Source: Endocalyx cinctus (taxonomy: Eukaryota > Ascomycota > Sordariomycetes > Amphisphaeriales > Apiosporaceae). Taken from it: a DNA stretch of 64,000 bases. The stretch spans positions 682,001-746,000 of the forward strand of contig BCKC01000005.1 of the NCBI GenBank assembly GCA_001600455.1, written 5' to 3'. The position numbers and the translations under genes were made by a program. Positions 48,249 to 60,032 of the stretch are shown piece by piece (the stretch's first letter is position 1; every line of letters starts with the position of its first letter). The notes beneath the pieces are model-generated. The model saw only the letters and a program-made list of their open reading frames with translations. It was not told the DNA's origin and did no database searches.

Positions 48249-48999
48249 TATAATATAATTTATATAATTTATAAACTTAAAATAATAATAATAAATAAGT
48301 AATAAAGGAACGTTTCCTTAAAAAAATAAATATAAAACTTATAAAAAAAAAAAACTAAAATAAAAATAGTTTAAATAATTTACCCACGTTAAACTCACGA
48401 AAAATATATTAAATTATTATTAAAATATTAACTTAAACCGATTTAAATCACTATTTAAATATAAAATATTAATAATTATATAAATTAAATTAAAAAAAAT
48501 TAAATTAAAAATTTTCTTATTTTTATAAAAAGTTCTTAACGTAATATCGCCGCGTTATAATTACGATAATAACGATAAAATAACAAAATATATTATTTTA
48601 TATTATTCACAATAAAAAAACTACGCGTAAAACTATTATAAAAAATCGCCCCATTAACGCTATAAATATATAATAATTTAAATAAAGTTACATAAAAACT
48701 ATAAACGGTTAAATAATCAATAAAATAAATAGTTTATATAAATTTAATTAATATATATAAATTAGCGAAAAAATATTAAAGGTTAACGCAACTATAAAAC
48801 GCGCCCTAAACGCGAGCGACGTAAACATAACGCCTTAATCCTCCCTCTAAAAAAAAAGAGTTATAGGCTACTTTTACGGAAAAAAGTAAAATTGTGAAAA
48901 TTGTAAATAAAAAGAGTAGAAACGATAAAAACGATAACCAAACCGCGCTAACGTAAGTTTAATATTATAATAAATAAACCGCGCTCGTAGCTAATATAC

Positions 49000-49259
49000 G
49001 AAAAAAGTAATATATACCTTAATTTTTTTACCTTTTTCGCCCTTTAATACCCCCTAGGTAATATAACTTAATTAAGTAAAAAAAAAACGGAGAAAATAAA
49101 TATATTTAAATACGTAAAGTTTTTATCCCGTAGCCGCTACGCAGACGCGGCGGCCGCATAGGTTTTACTCACGGAAAAGTACAAATAAAGAACTATACCT
49201 TTATATAATTAATTATATAAATAAATAAGCGAATAAAATAAATATAAATAAATAAATAA
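49000..49259. repeat. Partial copy of the 43613-type repeat (3' portion)
   Basis: Shares the stretch from TTTTTACCTTTTTCGCC to the AATAAATA tail with 43613-44240 and abuts the next copy. Confidence 0.55.
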
Positions 49260-49261
49260 TA

Positions 49262-49832
49262 CTAATATTAATAATATATCGCGAACGATTAAGGCTTATA
49301 TATAACGGAGACTTATTTAATATTATTATTATTATAAAAAGAAAAAAATTATAAAAAATAAAAAAAGTGAAAATTTACCTTATAAGCGATAGGTAAATTT
49401 ATTATTAACGTAATATAAATTTCGCGCCTATATATTATCGTTAAACGGGTAATCGTAGGAAATTTAATTAAATAAAAAATATAATTTACGCCTTTTCCTT
49501 ACCGGAGTTAATAATTATATTGAAATTAGTATTATTACGGGAATCGTGTAATAATTATATATGCGAGACCCGTATAATAAGGGCGTTTAATACTTTTAAA
49601 TTTTTACCTTTTTTCGCCTTTTAGCACTCTTTAAGTAATATAACCCAGTTAAGTAAAAAAAAATAAAAAAATAAAAATATTTAAACGCGTGAAGTTTTTA
49701 TCTCGTAGTTACTATATTTACATAATAGCTATATAGGTTTTATTTATAAAAAAATATAAATAAAAGACCGTACTTTTATATAATTAATTATATAAGTAAA
49801 TAAGCGAATAAAATAAATATAAATAAATAAAT
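49262..49832. repeat. 43613-type repeat, copy 3 (possible second LTR)
   Basis: About 570 bp, in direct orientation to 43613-44240 and about 5 kb away. The two could be LTRs of one degraded element enclosing the gag relic, but no target duplication or primer-binding site was found. Confidence 0.5.
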
Positions 49833-49985
49833 AATAATAATTATAAAAAATAATTAAATTTTTAATTATTTTAAAAAAAAACTTCTTATTAATTAATAAT
49901 AAATTATTATAATTAATTTTTTATTATTTTTTTAATAATTTATTAAAATTAATTAATCGTTTTTAAGGTTATTTTATTACGATTT

Positions 49986-50199
49986 TAATATAAAGTACTA
50001 AAAGTAAATAAGAAAATATACGAAGTAATAAATAATTAATTAAAGAAAAAAATATATATAGCTTAAGGCTACACGCACATTTAACTAAGTACTAAAACTA
50101 AGTAGGTGCACGGCCCATGGCCCGTGCATTAAGGTTGCTACTACGCAGTTACCCCGCCTATCTTATACATACAAGTGGGCCCCCTGGCCCCATGTATCA
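49986..50199 (-). mobile_element. 213-bp element, copy 4 (inverted, no target duplication)
   Basis: 214 bp, the most RIP-mutated end first. The left flank (GATTT) does not match the right flank, which is directly a half copy of the 125-bp element (50200-50256). This suggests a recombinant junction. Confidence 0.75.
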
Positions 50200-50256
50200 T
50201 ATATATATATTTAGTATAGTATGTAGTATGGGTGGAACCTATACTACACTGTATTA
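50200..50256. mobile_element. 125-bp element, 3' half only
   Basis: Matches the last part of the 125-bp element, ending ACACTGTATTA. The other half is not adjacent. Confidence 0.7.
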
Positions 50257-50641
50257 AAGTATAAAAAATATTGGTGAAAGTATGGATACTAAAGACTTGA
50301 TTAGTTCCGGGTAAAGCAGTAAGGACTTTGCTTTACCACAGGTCAATTCTTACCCCCGAGGCAAGCTGCATTCCTAAAGTGATTATACCTTCAGACCAAT
50401 CGGGAAGTTAAAGTCGGAACCGGAGCCACGATAGGAGGCGGAATTTTTGCTCAGAGCTACATCAACTTGTTGCACAAATTCTCGCTCAACTCGATCGTGC
50501 AGGTTACTCGCCTCCCTTGTTCGAGGATGCGCAAAGGACGATACGTATAGGACGAAACACGTGATTTTACCGTCCTCTCCTTTAATCACACCCTTTTCTC
50601 TCTCTTGTAGTTCCCTTTCCCTTGGAGTCTATGCAACGTAA

Positions 50642-51863
50642 ACCTCTCGCGCTCGCCAAACTAAATATGACCAGAGCTGGCCGTCCACTATGATCGATCG
50701 TATTGACATGGTGAAGCCGCAGAGCGTTGGGATCGCCGTGAAAGATGGAAGGAATATTCTCAGCTTTTCGCAAATGTCCACTCGTATTAACAGTGTCATT
50801 TACAGTACGATGCAGCTCAAGTTAGATAGTGAAAGCCGCGTGGAGCTTTACCAGGTACCCGGAATGTATTGGGTCTACTCGTTCCTCGTTATCATGGACA
50901 TAGACGTAATTAACGTGCTATTGGAGCCGGCGTTCCAGATCGACCGATTATGTCTTTTAGTTAGAGATTGTTGACTATACCTCGTGCTTTTTACCACGCC
51001 CATGGAACGAGACGTCGGTACGTTCGCGAGGGTCGAGGCGGGTATCGAAATACTGAATGTGTCGAGAGTTACCTCGGAGAGCGAATTAGCCGCTATGCCT
51101 AATAAATCCAGAGGTGACGTCCCTTTCGTGGTTATATATACGAGTGGGATAACCGGCATGCTTAAAGGGATGGTGGTTATTTGCTACGTTTCCGCTACTA
51201 ACTTTATAAAGTTCGGGTCTCGGATAAGGCGTCGATATAGGTAAGAAGGTTACTTTACAGTAACCATCCTACTTATTCGATATATACATTTGCCAGATTC
51301 TAGCCTGCCCAGAATACGGCGACATTTTAGCGATTGTTTAAGAAATAAAAAAAGCACCTACGCTATATGGAAATTAACGGCATTCAAAGGAATGGCTTTT
51401 ACACTTGCCACCCCGAACGAGTATTCGGCTTCAATCAAGCAAGACGACTTCTGGGCGGATTTTTGATGGAAAGGTGTCCTAAGCGGCGGAAACCTTATAA
51501 CTGAATTGCTTATCCGGGATTTTGGGTCTCTTCAAAAACTTCGGTTGGAGCTATTCAGTTATTATGGGCTTACCGAGACTACATTTGGATGTGCTGACTA
51601 CAAGGTCCTGTCTGTATAACTATGCCTTAGTCTTGGATATATAAGTCTCACGGTACTGCCAAATTACTCTATCTACATAGCCGCCAGAAACGGGAGGCCG
51701 GTCCTAACTAGCATTCCTGATTAAGTGGCCATTAGGAGTGTCGGACTGACGGATGGATATCTCGACCGACAGCCTCTCACCTCCGATGTTAAGATATGTG
51801 GTAACTCAATGGATAGTAACGGAAAATTTAAAGTCCATCTGACCGATAATAGGGGCTGGTAGA
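50642..51863 (+). pseudogene. Broken adenylation (AMP-binding) domain of PKS-NRPS type
   Basis: Consecutive plus-strand frames, with shifts and stops between them, read as one adenylation domain. An N-terminal part covers 50642-50973 (YDQSWPS, ILSFSQMSTRIN). The core A3 motif is decayed to YTSGITGMLKGM at about 51140-51175. Next comes a GGNLITELLIRDFGSLQKL stretch, then the A5-like YYGLTETTFGC (about 51560-51595), and finally a VAIRSVGLTDGYLD segment near 51730. Stops and frame changes occur at about 50972, 51470, 51620, 51724 and 51861. The order and wording resemble the adenylation domain of fungal PKS-NRPS hybrids, which activates an amino acid. No condensation, carrier, reductase or PKS part was recognised. 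Not functional. Confidence 0.8.
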
Positions 51864-52759
51864 AGGAAAGGCTCACTTCAGCTAGCTTATTCGCTGATAT
51901 TTATGATTTATTTTTTTCGTTAAGTTTTTCTTTATACTAAAAACTTATAAACAATATCACTTTTTTGCCGGGTCAAAACTTTTAATTTTCTTTTTATCCC
52001 AGGGTTTATTTATCATCACCCGGTTCAAGCCGAAAGTTCTCCTGGCGCCCCTCATATTCTTTGGGAGGACTCCCACACCCTTCCCTAGTATCCCCATAGG
52101 TCTGGAGGGCCTCAGATCTAGCATCTGAAATAGTCTCTAGGGGTAGGTATTCTTTGCCTCGGGATTTGTTACCGGTGGCTACCATAAACCCCCTGTATCT
52201 CTCAAGTGTGGTTCTGATCTCACCATATAAAGGTGTGTTTGCCACTTGCTGCCCGGGAGCAATTTGAGTTACCAAGGCTCGCACGAGTTCATATTGGTCA
52301 TAGAAAGGTCATGGGAAAGTGATTGATAGGGGATACTTGCTGGGATCATCTCATGGTAGGTGGGGTCCAGCTGGGTAGATATAAGTCTACTGGTGCCGAT
52401 CTCCCAATACGCAAGCAGGCAGGTAAGTGGGTGCGCAGGCCATTGTCGTCACTTTTAATACCTCTTTCGTAGTGTAAGAATCACCGAGGCTGTAAATCTA
52501 AGGTTAAAAAATCAAGTAACAAATAAAAAAAACTTAAAGCGTAGGTACGGCCTTTAAGTAAAGACTCTAGGCTTTTCTATAAGCTACAAGCTTACCTGTA
52601 GTATTAGCCTCCTAAAACAGGAATAATATAACCTTACAATTGATATAGTTTTTCTATACGTACAGATACAAATTATCCTCTCTTCATATACACAACCTAT
52701 CGTCTTTCTATCATCTGACTATTCCCTTTTAATTTTACTCTCAATAGCCAATTGTTCAA
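51864..52759. other. Intergenic next to the island
   Basis: About 900 bp. A minus-strand frame at 52006-52284 (about 90 codons, no good ATG) has ordinary composition but no recognised family; it may be part of a lost gene. A string CCTCTTTCGTA near 52465 echoes the end of the 233-bp element. Confidence 0.4.
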
Positions 52760-53211
52760 TTATCCCTGCCGCTGCTTATGCCTTGGATTTGCGCTGCAAA
52801 TAACATAGAGGTATCCTTGGTGTCGTTTACCAGCTTTTCTTCGTACAATCTGTTGATATTTTGATATTAGTATCGCAAGAGTTTGGGTGTGGAAAATATC
52901 AATAAGTTTTAAAAAGGAACAATACTGACCTTGCAGTGTTCGCAACGTTTCTTGATTGAACTGCGGACTTTCATGCCTCGAACCTGTTCGTGATGTAACG
53001 TAACGGCTTTTTCAGAAGACAATCGAGTGAGTAACATGCCGGTCGTAGCCCTCGTTATTCCTATCTGCTGGTTGAGACGTGCCGATCTCGAGTTCAGGAA
53101 TGCGGAAGCAGCGGTGCGGATAGCTCGAGATTGGATCTGTTGAGATCGGATAACCGGCGCTGCTCGCAGCGACATGGCTTTTAAGGACGATATTATTATG
53201 GACGAGGACAT
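52760..53211 (-). CDS. RTC6: Mitochondrial ribosomal protein bL36m
   Basis: Exons in coding order 53211-52930 and 52849-52760 (123 aa); the intron starts GTCAGT. The N-terminal 78 residues are Ser/Arg/Ala-rich with few acids, a typical mitochondrial presequence. The mature C-terminus is a classic L36: MKVRSSIKKRCEHCK, then IVRRKAGKRHQGYLYVICSA ending NPRHKQRQG. The Cys/His zinc-ribbon pattern is C-x2-C, then C and H. It belongs to the large subunit of the mitoribosome. The intron falls just after CEHCK. Confidence 0.96.
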
Positions 53212-53685
53212 TGTTGCTTATAAGGGGGGGGGGTGGAGTTGAGGTAAGTTGTCATGTCATGTAAGGTAAAAATGTCAAAATAGCTCGACTGCAGCTTTAG
53301 TTTGAAGAGGATGCGAAATGTTTAGCTCAGCAGAAAATACTGTGAGGAAGCGGTCCTGCCTTATATTATATTAGTAATATCGTGGCACAGTATGTGGCTT
53401 AACTATTTTTATGAGTATCCATAATGTATATTCTTGTAGCCTGGCACCCTCCATTCTGGACTCCCCCTCTCTAAACCCCGTCAATTTGAAAACAGTAAAG
53501 CACCATATTTTGTCATGTCCGTTGTACTTGGCTAGTCCGAAATTTATATCGAAATGCGAGTTTCTGGATTTATTTTGACGCATGAACTTTTTTTCAAAGT
53601 CATATTGAAATTATCAACCTAGCAGGCCCAAAACTCCATTTCACCTTAGTCTTTAACAGATATCATGTGGTGTACTATACATAAA
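53212..53685. other. Intergenic, no supported gene
   Basis: About 470 bp between two minus-strand genes, likely the promoter of the bL36m gene and the 3' UTR of ILV1. A G run lies at about 53224-53233. Confidence 0.5.
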
Positions 53686-55536
53686 TCAGCTTCTCAGGAA
53701 TGTCTCAAAGTCCTCGTCCTGTGTACAGTCTTCCCACGGATAGCCAATCTCTCTGAGTGATTTTTCTAAATCCGCCACCTCCCCACCCGGGCACTGTATT
53801 CCCACTACTACTTTTCCTACGTCGCTTCCACCGTTGCGGTACTGGAACAGGCTGATATTAAATTTAAGCCGGAGCGTTCTCAAGAATTTCTCTAACGCCC
53901 CGGGACGTTCAGGAAAGTTAAACATGTATAGTCTCTCATCGGCTACGTTGGATCGTCCTCCCACCAGGTATCGAAGGTGAGATTTAGCTAGCTCGCTGCC
54001 GGACAAGTCTTTGATCTTCATTCCGGCATCGGTAATGCGACTCATGAGAAGCTGGAGCTCCTGCTGACGCTCCGACGCTGCTCCACTGAGTGATATACCC
54101 ACCAGAACGTTAGCCACTTCGCTCGTAGCGAATCTGTACGAAAATTCCGTCACGGCATGTGGCATCACAAGATCTATAAGCTCGGCAAACGAACCAGGAC
54201 GTTCGGGGATGCTGACGCGGAGAAGAGCCTCTTTACCCTCGCCGAGGGTAGCACGCTCCGCCACAAAACGTAGCCTGTCAAAGTTCATATTTGCGCCGCT
54301 AGTTATGGCGATCAAGGTCCGGGATCGATCGGCCGACGGATTAAGCGTCACCCACTTCTTCAAACCCGCAAGCGCCAGTGCGCCGGCAGGTTCCACGATA
54401 GAACGGGTATCCTCGAAGACATCCTTGATAGCCGCACAGGTCTCATCCGTGTTAACCTGGACAACTTCATCCACCACCTCGCGGCAGATGCGAAAGTTTT
54501 CCTCACCTACCGTCTTTACCGCGGCACCATCGGCAAATAAGCCCACCTCCTTCAGGACAACTCGCTTGCCTTGCTGTAGGGACTGCACCATGGCGTTAGC
54601 ATCTTCCGTCTCGACACCTATGATTTTCACGTGCGGCGCTATTCGTTTTATGAAGACGCCAATGCCGGCGATGAGACCCCCACCGCCTACGCAACAGAAT
54701 ATAGCCTCAACCTTGCTCAAATTGGTTTGCTGGAGCAATTCCATGCCTATGGTTCCCTGGCCTGCGATCACGTAGGGATCGTCGAAAGGCGGGATGTTAA
54801 TCAATCCATGATGTTTCTCCAGCCTCGCACATTCTTCCTTGGCAGCATCGAAATCCTGGCCGTGGAGAACGACGCAGCCTCCTAGCCTCGAGACGTTTCT
54901 GTGTTTGATGCTGGGAGTCCCGGCCGGCATGACGATGGTAGCGGGTATCTTAAGGAGTCTTGCCGAGTAGGCGACCCCTTGAGCATGGTTCCCGGCGCTG
55001 CACGCTACGACCCCCTTCCAACTCTGGCTTTGATCGAGATGAGCCATCTTATTGTAAGCCCCGCGGAGCTTGAAGCTGAAAACCGGCTGTTCATCCTCTC
55101 TTTTAAGTAGTACATTGCATTCAAATCGATTCGAGAGGTTTAAGGCCGGGGTTAAAGAGGTGATCTTGCAGGCCTCGTACACGCGACTATTGAGGATGAG
55201 GCGAAGGTACTAGAAACATGCTTAGGTGATGAGCAACTATTTCGAACAAGAACGATACAGGTAAATAAATTGATAATCATGGGATATAAATATATATGGT
55301 TGACCAACATCAGGATGTCCATTTGGCAATATATATTCATCTGGTACAATCTGCCTTATTTTCGACTGCGTGTCCTCCGATGGCGGTGACGGGTTCGCGC
55401 TGTACTCGGTAAGAGATAGACCTGAGAGAGAGGGTGTGCGAGGCACATGTCCATTGATACCGTTAATACCATTGGCGCTATGGATACTGATTCGGTTGGT
55501 TGTGGGAGAATCAATTGGTGTAGTTACGTCCGACAT
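53686..55536 (-). CDS. ILV1: Threonine deaminase (threonine ammonia-lyase), isoleucine pathway
   Basis: Exons in coding order 55536-55309 and 55209-53686 (583 aa). The join gives ILPNGHPD then [13 protein letters not shown], as in fungal Ilv1. The PLP lysine lies in [14 protein letters not shown], with [14 protein letters not shown] and the phosphate-binding [12 protein letters not shown] downstream. Two regulatory ACT-like repeats fill the last 160 residues ([33 protein letters not shown]), the site of feedback by isoleucine. It converts threonine to 2-oxobutanoate. Two oddities: the intron donor is GTTGGT, weaker than the others here, and the predicted N-terminus ([15 protein letters not shown]) lacks an obvious mitochondrial presequence. 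Confidence 0.95.
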
Positions 55537-56209
55537 GTTTGATAGTGAAAATATATTTACTCTGAGAAAGCACTTATACGAATTATAGCTAAGTACAAAT
55601 CATAATAGCTTTATATATAATAGATAAGTAATCGTAAGAACCCACACCGATTCTGTCATAGGAGATATAGAAACTTATTATTTTTTTTTTTTTTTTTCCC
55701 TTTTGCTTTGAATTTTGGTGGGGTATTGAGCTAAGAATACTGTAGAGCTGTCTCCCCCCGTCATCGGGCACTTAATGATTGGGTAATAGAATGGCATGTA
55801 CTATTCTTCAGTGCATGTAAGTACCTGTTAGCCAGTCTGCTAGTGAAGTGTACAGCCAATAGTTTCTTCACTACCGTAAGTTGGATACTAAAGTTCCAAG
55901 ATTAGTACCTTTCTAGATACCTGACCGTTATGTACAACAGCCCGCCTAGCTGCCTAAGTACCTACCTAGGTACCTAGGTACCTAGGCTGCTAGGTACTCA
56001 GGTATGTACATATACGAAAAGTGGATCTGCGGAAAGATTCCGTATCGCTGAAGCTCGAGGTACAGTCGGCGAAATTCTGAGAAATATTAGGATTCGATGT
56101 CATGGTTAACGTCACTAAAAAACGTCTAGACGACAGCAACCTTATCAGCCGCAAAAGTATCAATTGTATAATTATACTGACCATCGAGGCTTGATGGGAC
56201 GGCGGCAAG
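55537..56209. other. Divergent promoter region of ILV1 and RCF1
   Basis: About 670 bp. It contains a T run (55679-55697) and a dense block of CCTAGGTA units at about 55950-56005. No specific regulator site could be assigned with confidence. Confidence 0.5.
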
Positions 56210-57008
56210 ATGTCTAACAAACCTATGCCCTCGTCTTTTGACGACAATCAGTAAATATTCTTCTCGTATGTCTACTGTCGGCTGCGTATGCTAATTCCGC
56301 GTTCCCTTCCACCTCAAGAGAATACCAAGAGAAAGCCTCCGAGAAGATTCTTCGTAAACTTCGAGAAGAACCTCTAATTCCTCTCGGTACGCAAAAGAAG
56401 AACCTACTTAATCCCTCCTTGTTTCTTGACCCCGGCGACTATTACTGATCCGAAATACCCGTTTTTCGAGTTCCATAGGTACCCTCCTCACATGTGCTGC
56501 CCTCTTTAACGCCTCGCGTGCGATGCGCCGTGGCGATCACAAACAAGTTCAGCGAATGTTCCGTGCGCGAATAGGTGCCCAGGCCTTCACTGTCCTAGCT
56601 ATGATGGCCGGAGGCGCATACTACGGCGCTGACCGCCAGAAGCGCGCCGAGCTTATCAAGTACGAGGCCCAGCAGCGCGCCGAAGAGACGCGCGACAAGT
56701 GGTTACACGAGCTCGAGGTCCGTGACGAAGAAGAGAAATTACTGCAAGCGGCTGTGAAGAAAAGACGCGATCGCATCGAGAAGCGAAATGCCGAGAAGAA
56801 GGCTGCTGCATCCGAAAGCGCAGGTGAGGATAAAACTAAAGTCAAGAAAGAGGACGAGCCCGAGCAGGAAAAGAAGGATAATTCCTCCATCTTGAGTGCT
56901 CTATCTACTACGGGGGGTTGGTTTGGCTCAAAAAAGAACGAGGCCGAGAAACCGAAACCTGAGGAAGAGAAGAAGGTGGAGGAGGCCAAACCTACGAATA
57001 CAAAATAG
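56210..57008 (+). CDS. RCF1: Respiratory supercomplex factor 1 (HIG1 domain)
   Basis: Exons 56210-56250, 56319-56386 and 56479-57008 (212 aa). The first two exons are short: MSNKPMPSSFDDNQ, then EYQEKASEKILRKLREEPLI. The HIG1 domain has two membrane helices, LGTLLTCAALFNASRAM and IGAQAFTVLAMMAGGAYYG, joined by RRGDHKQVQRMFRAR, the conserved HIG1 loop. The C-terminal 120 residues are Lys/Glu-rich coiled coil. Rcf1 stabilises cytochrome c oxidase and III-IV supercomplexes in the mitochondrial inner membrane. Phases agree at both introns. Confidence 0.95.
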
Positions 57009-57367
57009 CGGCTTTTAGTGCTTGCTAAATATCATTCAAGTATACGGTTGCTGGGATATGCAGTGGCCGGGAAGACCTTATAAGGACATAACGCATTCGT
57101 TTTTGTCGTGTACATCAACGTAATATATATGTATATGTGTGTCTATGTGTGTGTCTGTGTTTTTAAGACGATGAATCTGTAGTATATAGTAGATCCCTAG
57201 GTTTAGGCGCCAAGGTATGATAAATAATATTCTTGCGTTAGTTAAACAACCATTAACTGATAATAATAATAATTATAATAATAACAATGTGCCAGCCTGA
57301 TATATTGGAGTATTCCGTTTAAATCAACCCAGAAGAACGCCGCCGTGACGAGAAGAGATCATGTCAT
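57009..57367. other. Short intergenic spacer between converging genes
   Basis: A GT-rich microsatellite (about 57125-57160) and an AAT-rich run near 57260. No gene. Confidence 0.5.
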
Positions 57368-59294
57368 CTAACCCATCGATCCCCCGCTCCTATTTGATCC
57401 TATTAAACCTGCCATTTCGAGTAGAGCCCTATCAGCGGCTATGTCGCCGCTTCCTAGGTTAATCCTCCGTCTCGCCTCGGCTTCTCGTGCTTCCCAATCC
57501 CATCTCTCCTTCTGGTCGCGTGCCTCCTCCTCACCACCACAACCCCAGACCTCGATATCATCAACCGAGAACCGTTCCTGGAAATCATACCTGCGAGACA
57601 CGCTGGTCGAGTATGCGCCTCCACGAGATGTATAGTTGTGATTAAACACACCGAATTCAAAGCTCGAATCGATGACAAGGGAGACCGAGCCCAGCTGTCG
57701 CATTGACCCATGGCGAGACGACTGGCTTGACTTGGGGTGTGGACAACCTAGACTTATGCCTGGGTTGGCCATGGGTGGTCGAGTGTACGCCACATAATCA
57801 TGATTGAGGGTGGAGGCAGGAAACACGTCGTGAGCAGGCGACAGTTGAAAGAGCAACAGCTCGCCGCCGCCAAAACATTCTTTATGCGTCTGCCTCCACG
57901 GCTGGTCTATAAAAGCGCCAAATACCAAGTGATCACGATCTGACTTGTCTCCATTGGGGAACCTCTTGGGTGGCAAAGTGTCATTAAAAGCTCCTTCTGA
58001 TCCGCCGGTACTTGGCGGATCCGATAGCCTGGTTCCCGATACCAGCAGGATAGTGGGCGCACGCCAGTTGAAAATCTTGCTCTCGAAACTTCCCATAGAG
58101 AAACCAGCCTCTCCACCGGAGTATAGGAGGCGAAGTCTCCTGAAGAGGTTTTCTCCCTTCATAAAAAAAGATAGTTGTGAAAGAACGTTGAAATCCAAGA
58201 TTCGCCCCTGGTCTCGTAGCAGGGGAGGGACAAGAGTGGGTATGGTGGGCTTCTGCAGGCTGTTTCTGCGTTTAGAGAAGTCGAGATTCTGAGAGAAGAG
58301 GAAATGTTCAAATAGGGGATTGAATCCGTTGAAAAGGAAAGGGCAGTTGATGGGGAGGATCCTGTTGAACTGCGCAAATGTGATACCTGGAGACTTCTCC
58401 ACGTCGATAAAAGCCGCGAGGACATTCTCCGCGGTAACTCTTAAGCTATCTAGCTCTTGTCCCCGTAGTCTTTGCGCGTAGCTCGATAAGTTTTCTTGCG
58501 CATTCATTGGAGATACGAGAAGTAGGAGCATGATCAACCTTCGGAAGTTGTCGGCAGGTATCATGGCACCGTGAGTAGTCGCGGCATGGGAGTCGCCCGT
58601 TTTGAAGGCGTCGTTGATGTCAAGAGCGTCGAGGGTAGCAAGGACCAAATCATCATCGTCGTCATCTGCAGTGTCATCGTCTACTTCATTAGCAGCATCG
58701 TCCACGGCAAAGCCGGGAGCATGCTTCGAGGGTCCCGTAAGACTGGAAGATGTATCTTGAGATGAGGTGCATTCGGGTTGATGTTTTTCTATCTCTGACA
58801 ACTTCCGATCGTAAACAGCCAGGCTCTTGAAAATGAGCTTCCTCCGGTTACTAGCTCCCCTAATCAGTATTTCCTTGTAGCGCTCTGTCATGATGGTTAC
58901 GACCATGATCATCTGCTCCCAGCTGAGTATAACGGGTGCATCTTCGAGGAAAGGGAAGGCGCCGATATAGGAAAGCATTTGGAATATGACGGGAGAGACG
59001 GCGAGGATGTCGGGCAGCTCGAGAAACCTAGCAATGGTATCCTCCTTTAAATAACGGATAGTATGTTCGTGGTCGGCTAGGGATTTGAAGTTTTCTTTGA
59101 AGGAAAGCAGCTCTATTTGTTTAAAGCATTTGCGAGCAAATTTCTCAGCCTTGGAAATCGAGTAGATATGTCAGATTCACGATAATAAATAGCTATTTCA
59201 AGCATCTTGTCCAATTGGTCCGGTTACTCACCAGTTCCTCGATGATTTCTTCTTTCGAGCGAGGCGTGGCCTCTTCTGATAAAACTTGTCCCAT
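57368..59294 (-). CDS. RTC5: TLDc-domain protein RTC5 (restriction of telomere capping 5)
   Basis: Exons in coding order 59294-59232 and 59149-57368 (614 aa). It begins MGQVLSEEATPRSKEEIIEE, then FKSLADHEHTIRYLKEDTIA, MLSYIGAFPFLEDAPV and RRKLIFKSLAVYDRK, wording I associate with fungal Rtc5. The C-terminal half is a TLDc domain (FRRLRLLYSGGEAGFSMGSF; VFGAFIDQPW; FNHNYTSRGGAYS). Yeast Rtc5 has been linked to the vacuolar H+-ATPase and to telomere-capping screens; TLDc proteins generally bind V-ATPase. The N-terminal MG could be a myristoylation site. An acidic D/E run is at about 190-205. Confidence 0.92.
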
Positions 59295-60032
59295 TATACT
59301 CGATTATCGGACATGAATCCATACCAAAAGAAGAAGCTACGAGATTGGGGAGAGTAGCCTCAATGGAGCTTGAGGGAAGCATATCATATTTCTTCCCTCT
59401 TTTTTTGGGGGGGTTTTACTCTCTCTTGGTTTAGAACGAAGGGAACTTGAGTTGGTTAACTTGATAATAACCGTAATCCTTTCCCTGGTGATGAGGCTTC
59501 GGACGGCTTTGAAGGGGCTTTGTGACGTAGTGCAATGTGCAATTAGGTCAGCTACCTAGCTGCCTAGGTAGGTACCTAGGTATGTAGGTTAGCTAACTTA
59601 GTTGAATTATTTTATCGCTATGGATATGTACAATTATAGGCCTTATAGTGGTACATTAACCAAATAGAACGGTACATATAACCTCATTAAAGTACTCTAA
59701 GTACCTTAGTATTTAACCCACTTATCCATAGGAAATAGCAGAAGAGCACAACAGCACAATAGTAGATACTCCGTGTGTACCAAGTATGTAGTGTATATAC
59801 TTTACCCCCACAGTGTCTATTTATAGCGCAATTATATACTATGTATTATATAGGTAAGTAATTTTAAGGCTTAGGTAGTAGTACTCCGTACATAGTACAC
59901 TATTAACTCATCAGCTCAAGTAATGTATCTAATATTCATATCATATACCTAGGTAAGTATCTATATAGATTATCAATCAACTTCAAGTCTTCAATGCGGA
60001 AACATTCCTATGAATGAGTGTCCTTATATCTT
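59295..60032. other. Intergenic, no supported gene
   Basis: Promoter side of RTC5 plus a CCTAGGTA-rich block (59555-59590), one TACTCCGTA (59882-59890) and GTACTCC/AAGTACC strings. No coding content. Confidence 0.5.

Larger units (their letters stand above)
31250..50205. repeat. AT-rich, RIP-degraded transposon island
   Basis: About 19 kb of strongly AT-rich sequence with no intact gene, bounded on both sides by sequence of ordinary composition. Repeat copies inside differ almost only by C-to-T and G-to-A changes on both strands, for example the 265-bp element at 38709 against its copy at 46832. That is the signature of repeat-induced point mutation. The contents are listed separately: two hAT relics, a gag relic, short TG...CA elements and AT-rich direct repeats. 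It probably forms constitutive heterochromatin; that is inference. Confidence 0.92.

Noticed and set aside
31250..50205. Inserted mitochondrial DNA or a centromere
   Set aside because: The AT bias alone suggests it, but the readable content is transposon relics with RIP-type mutations and no mitochondrial genes. Centromere identity cannot be judged from sequence.
52006..52284. Possible small gene on the minus strand
   Set aside because: The frame lacks a proper ATG near its start and shows no known domain. It is mentioned only as intergenic content.
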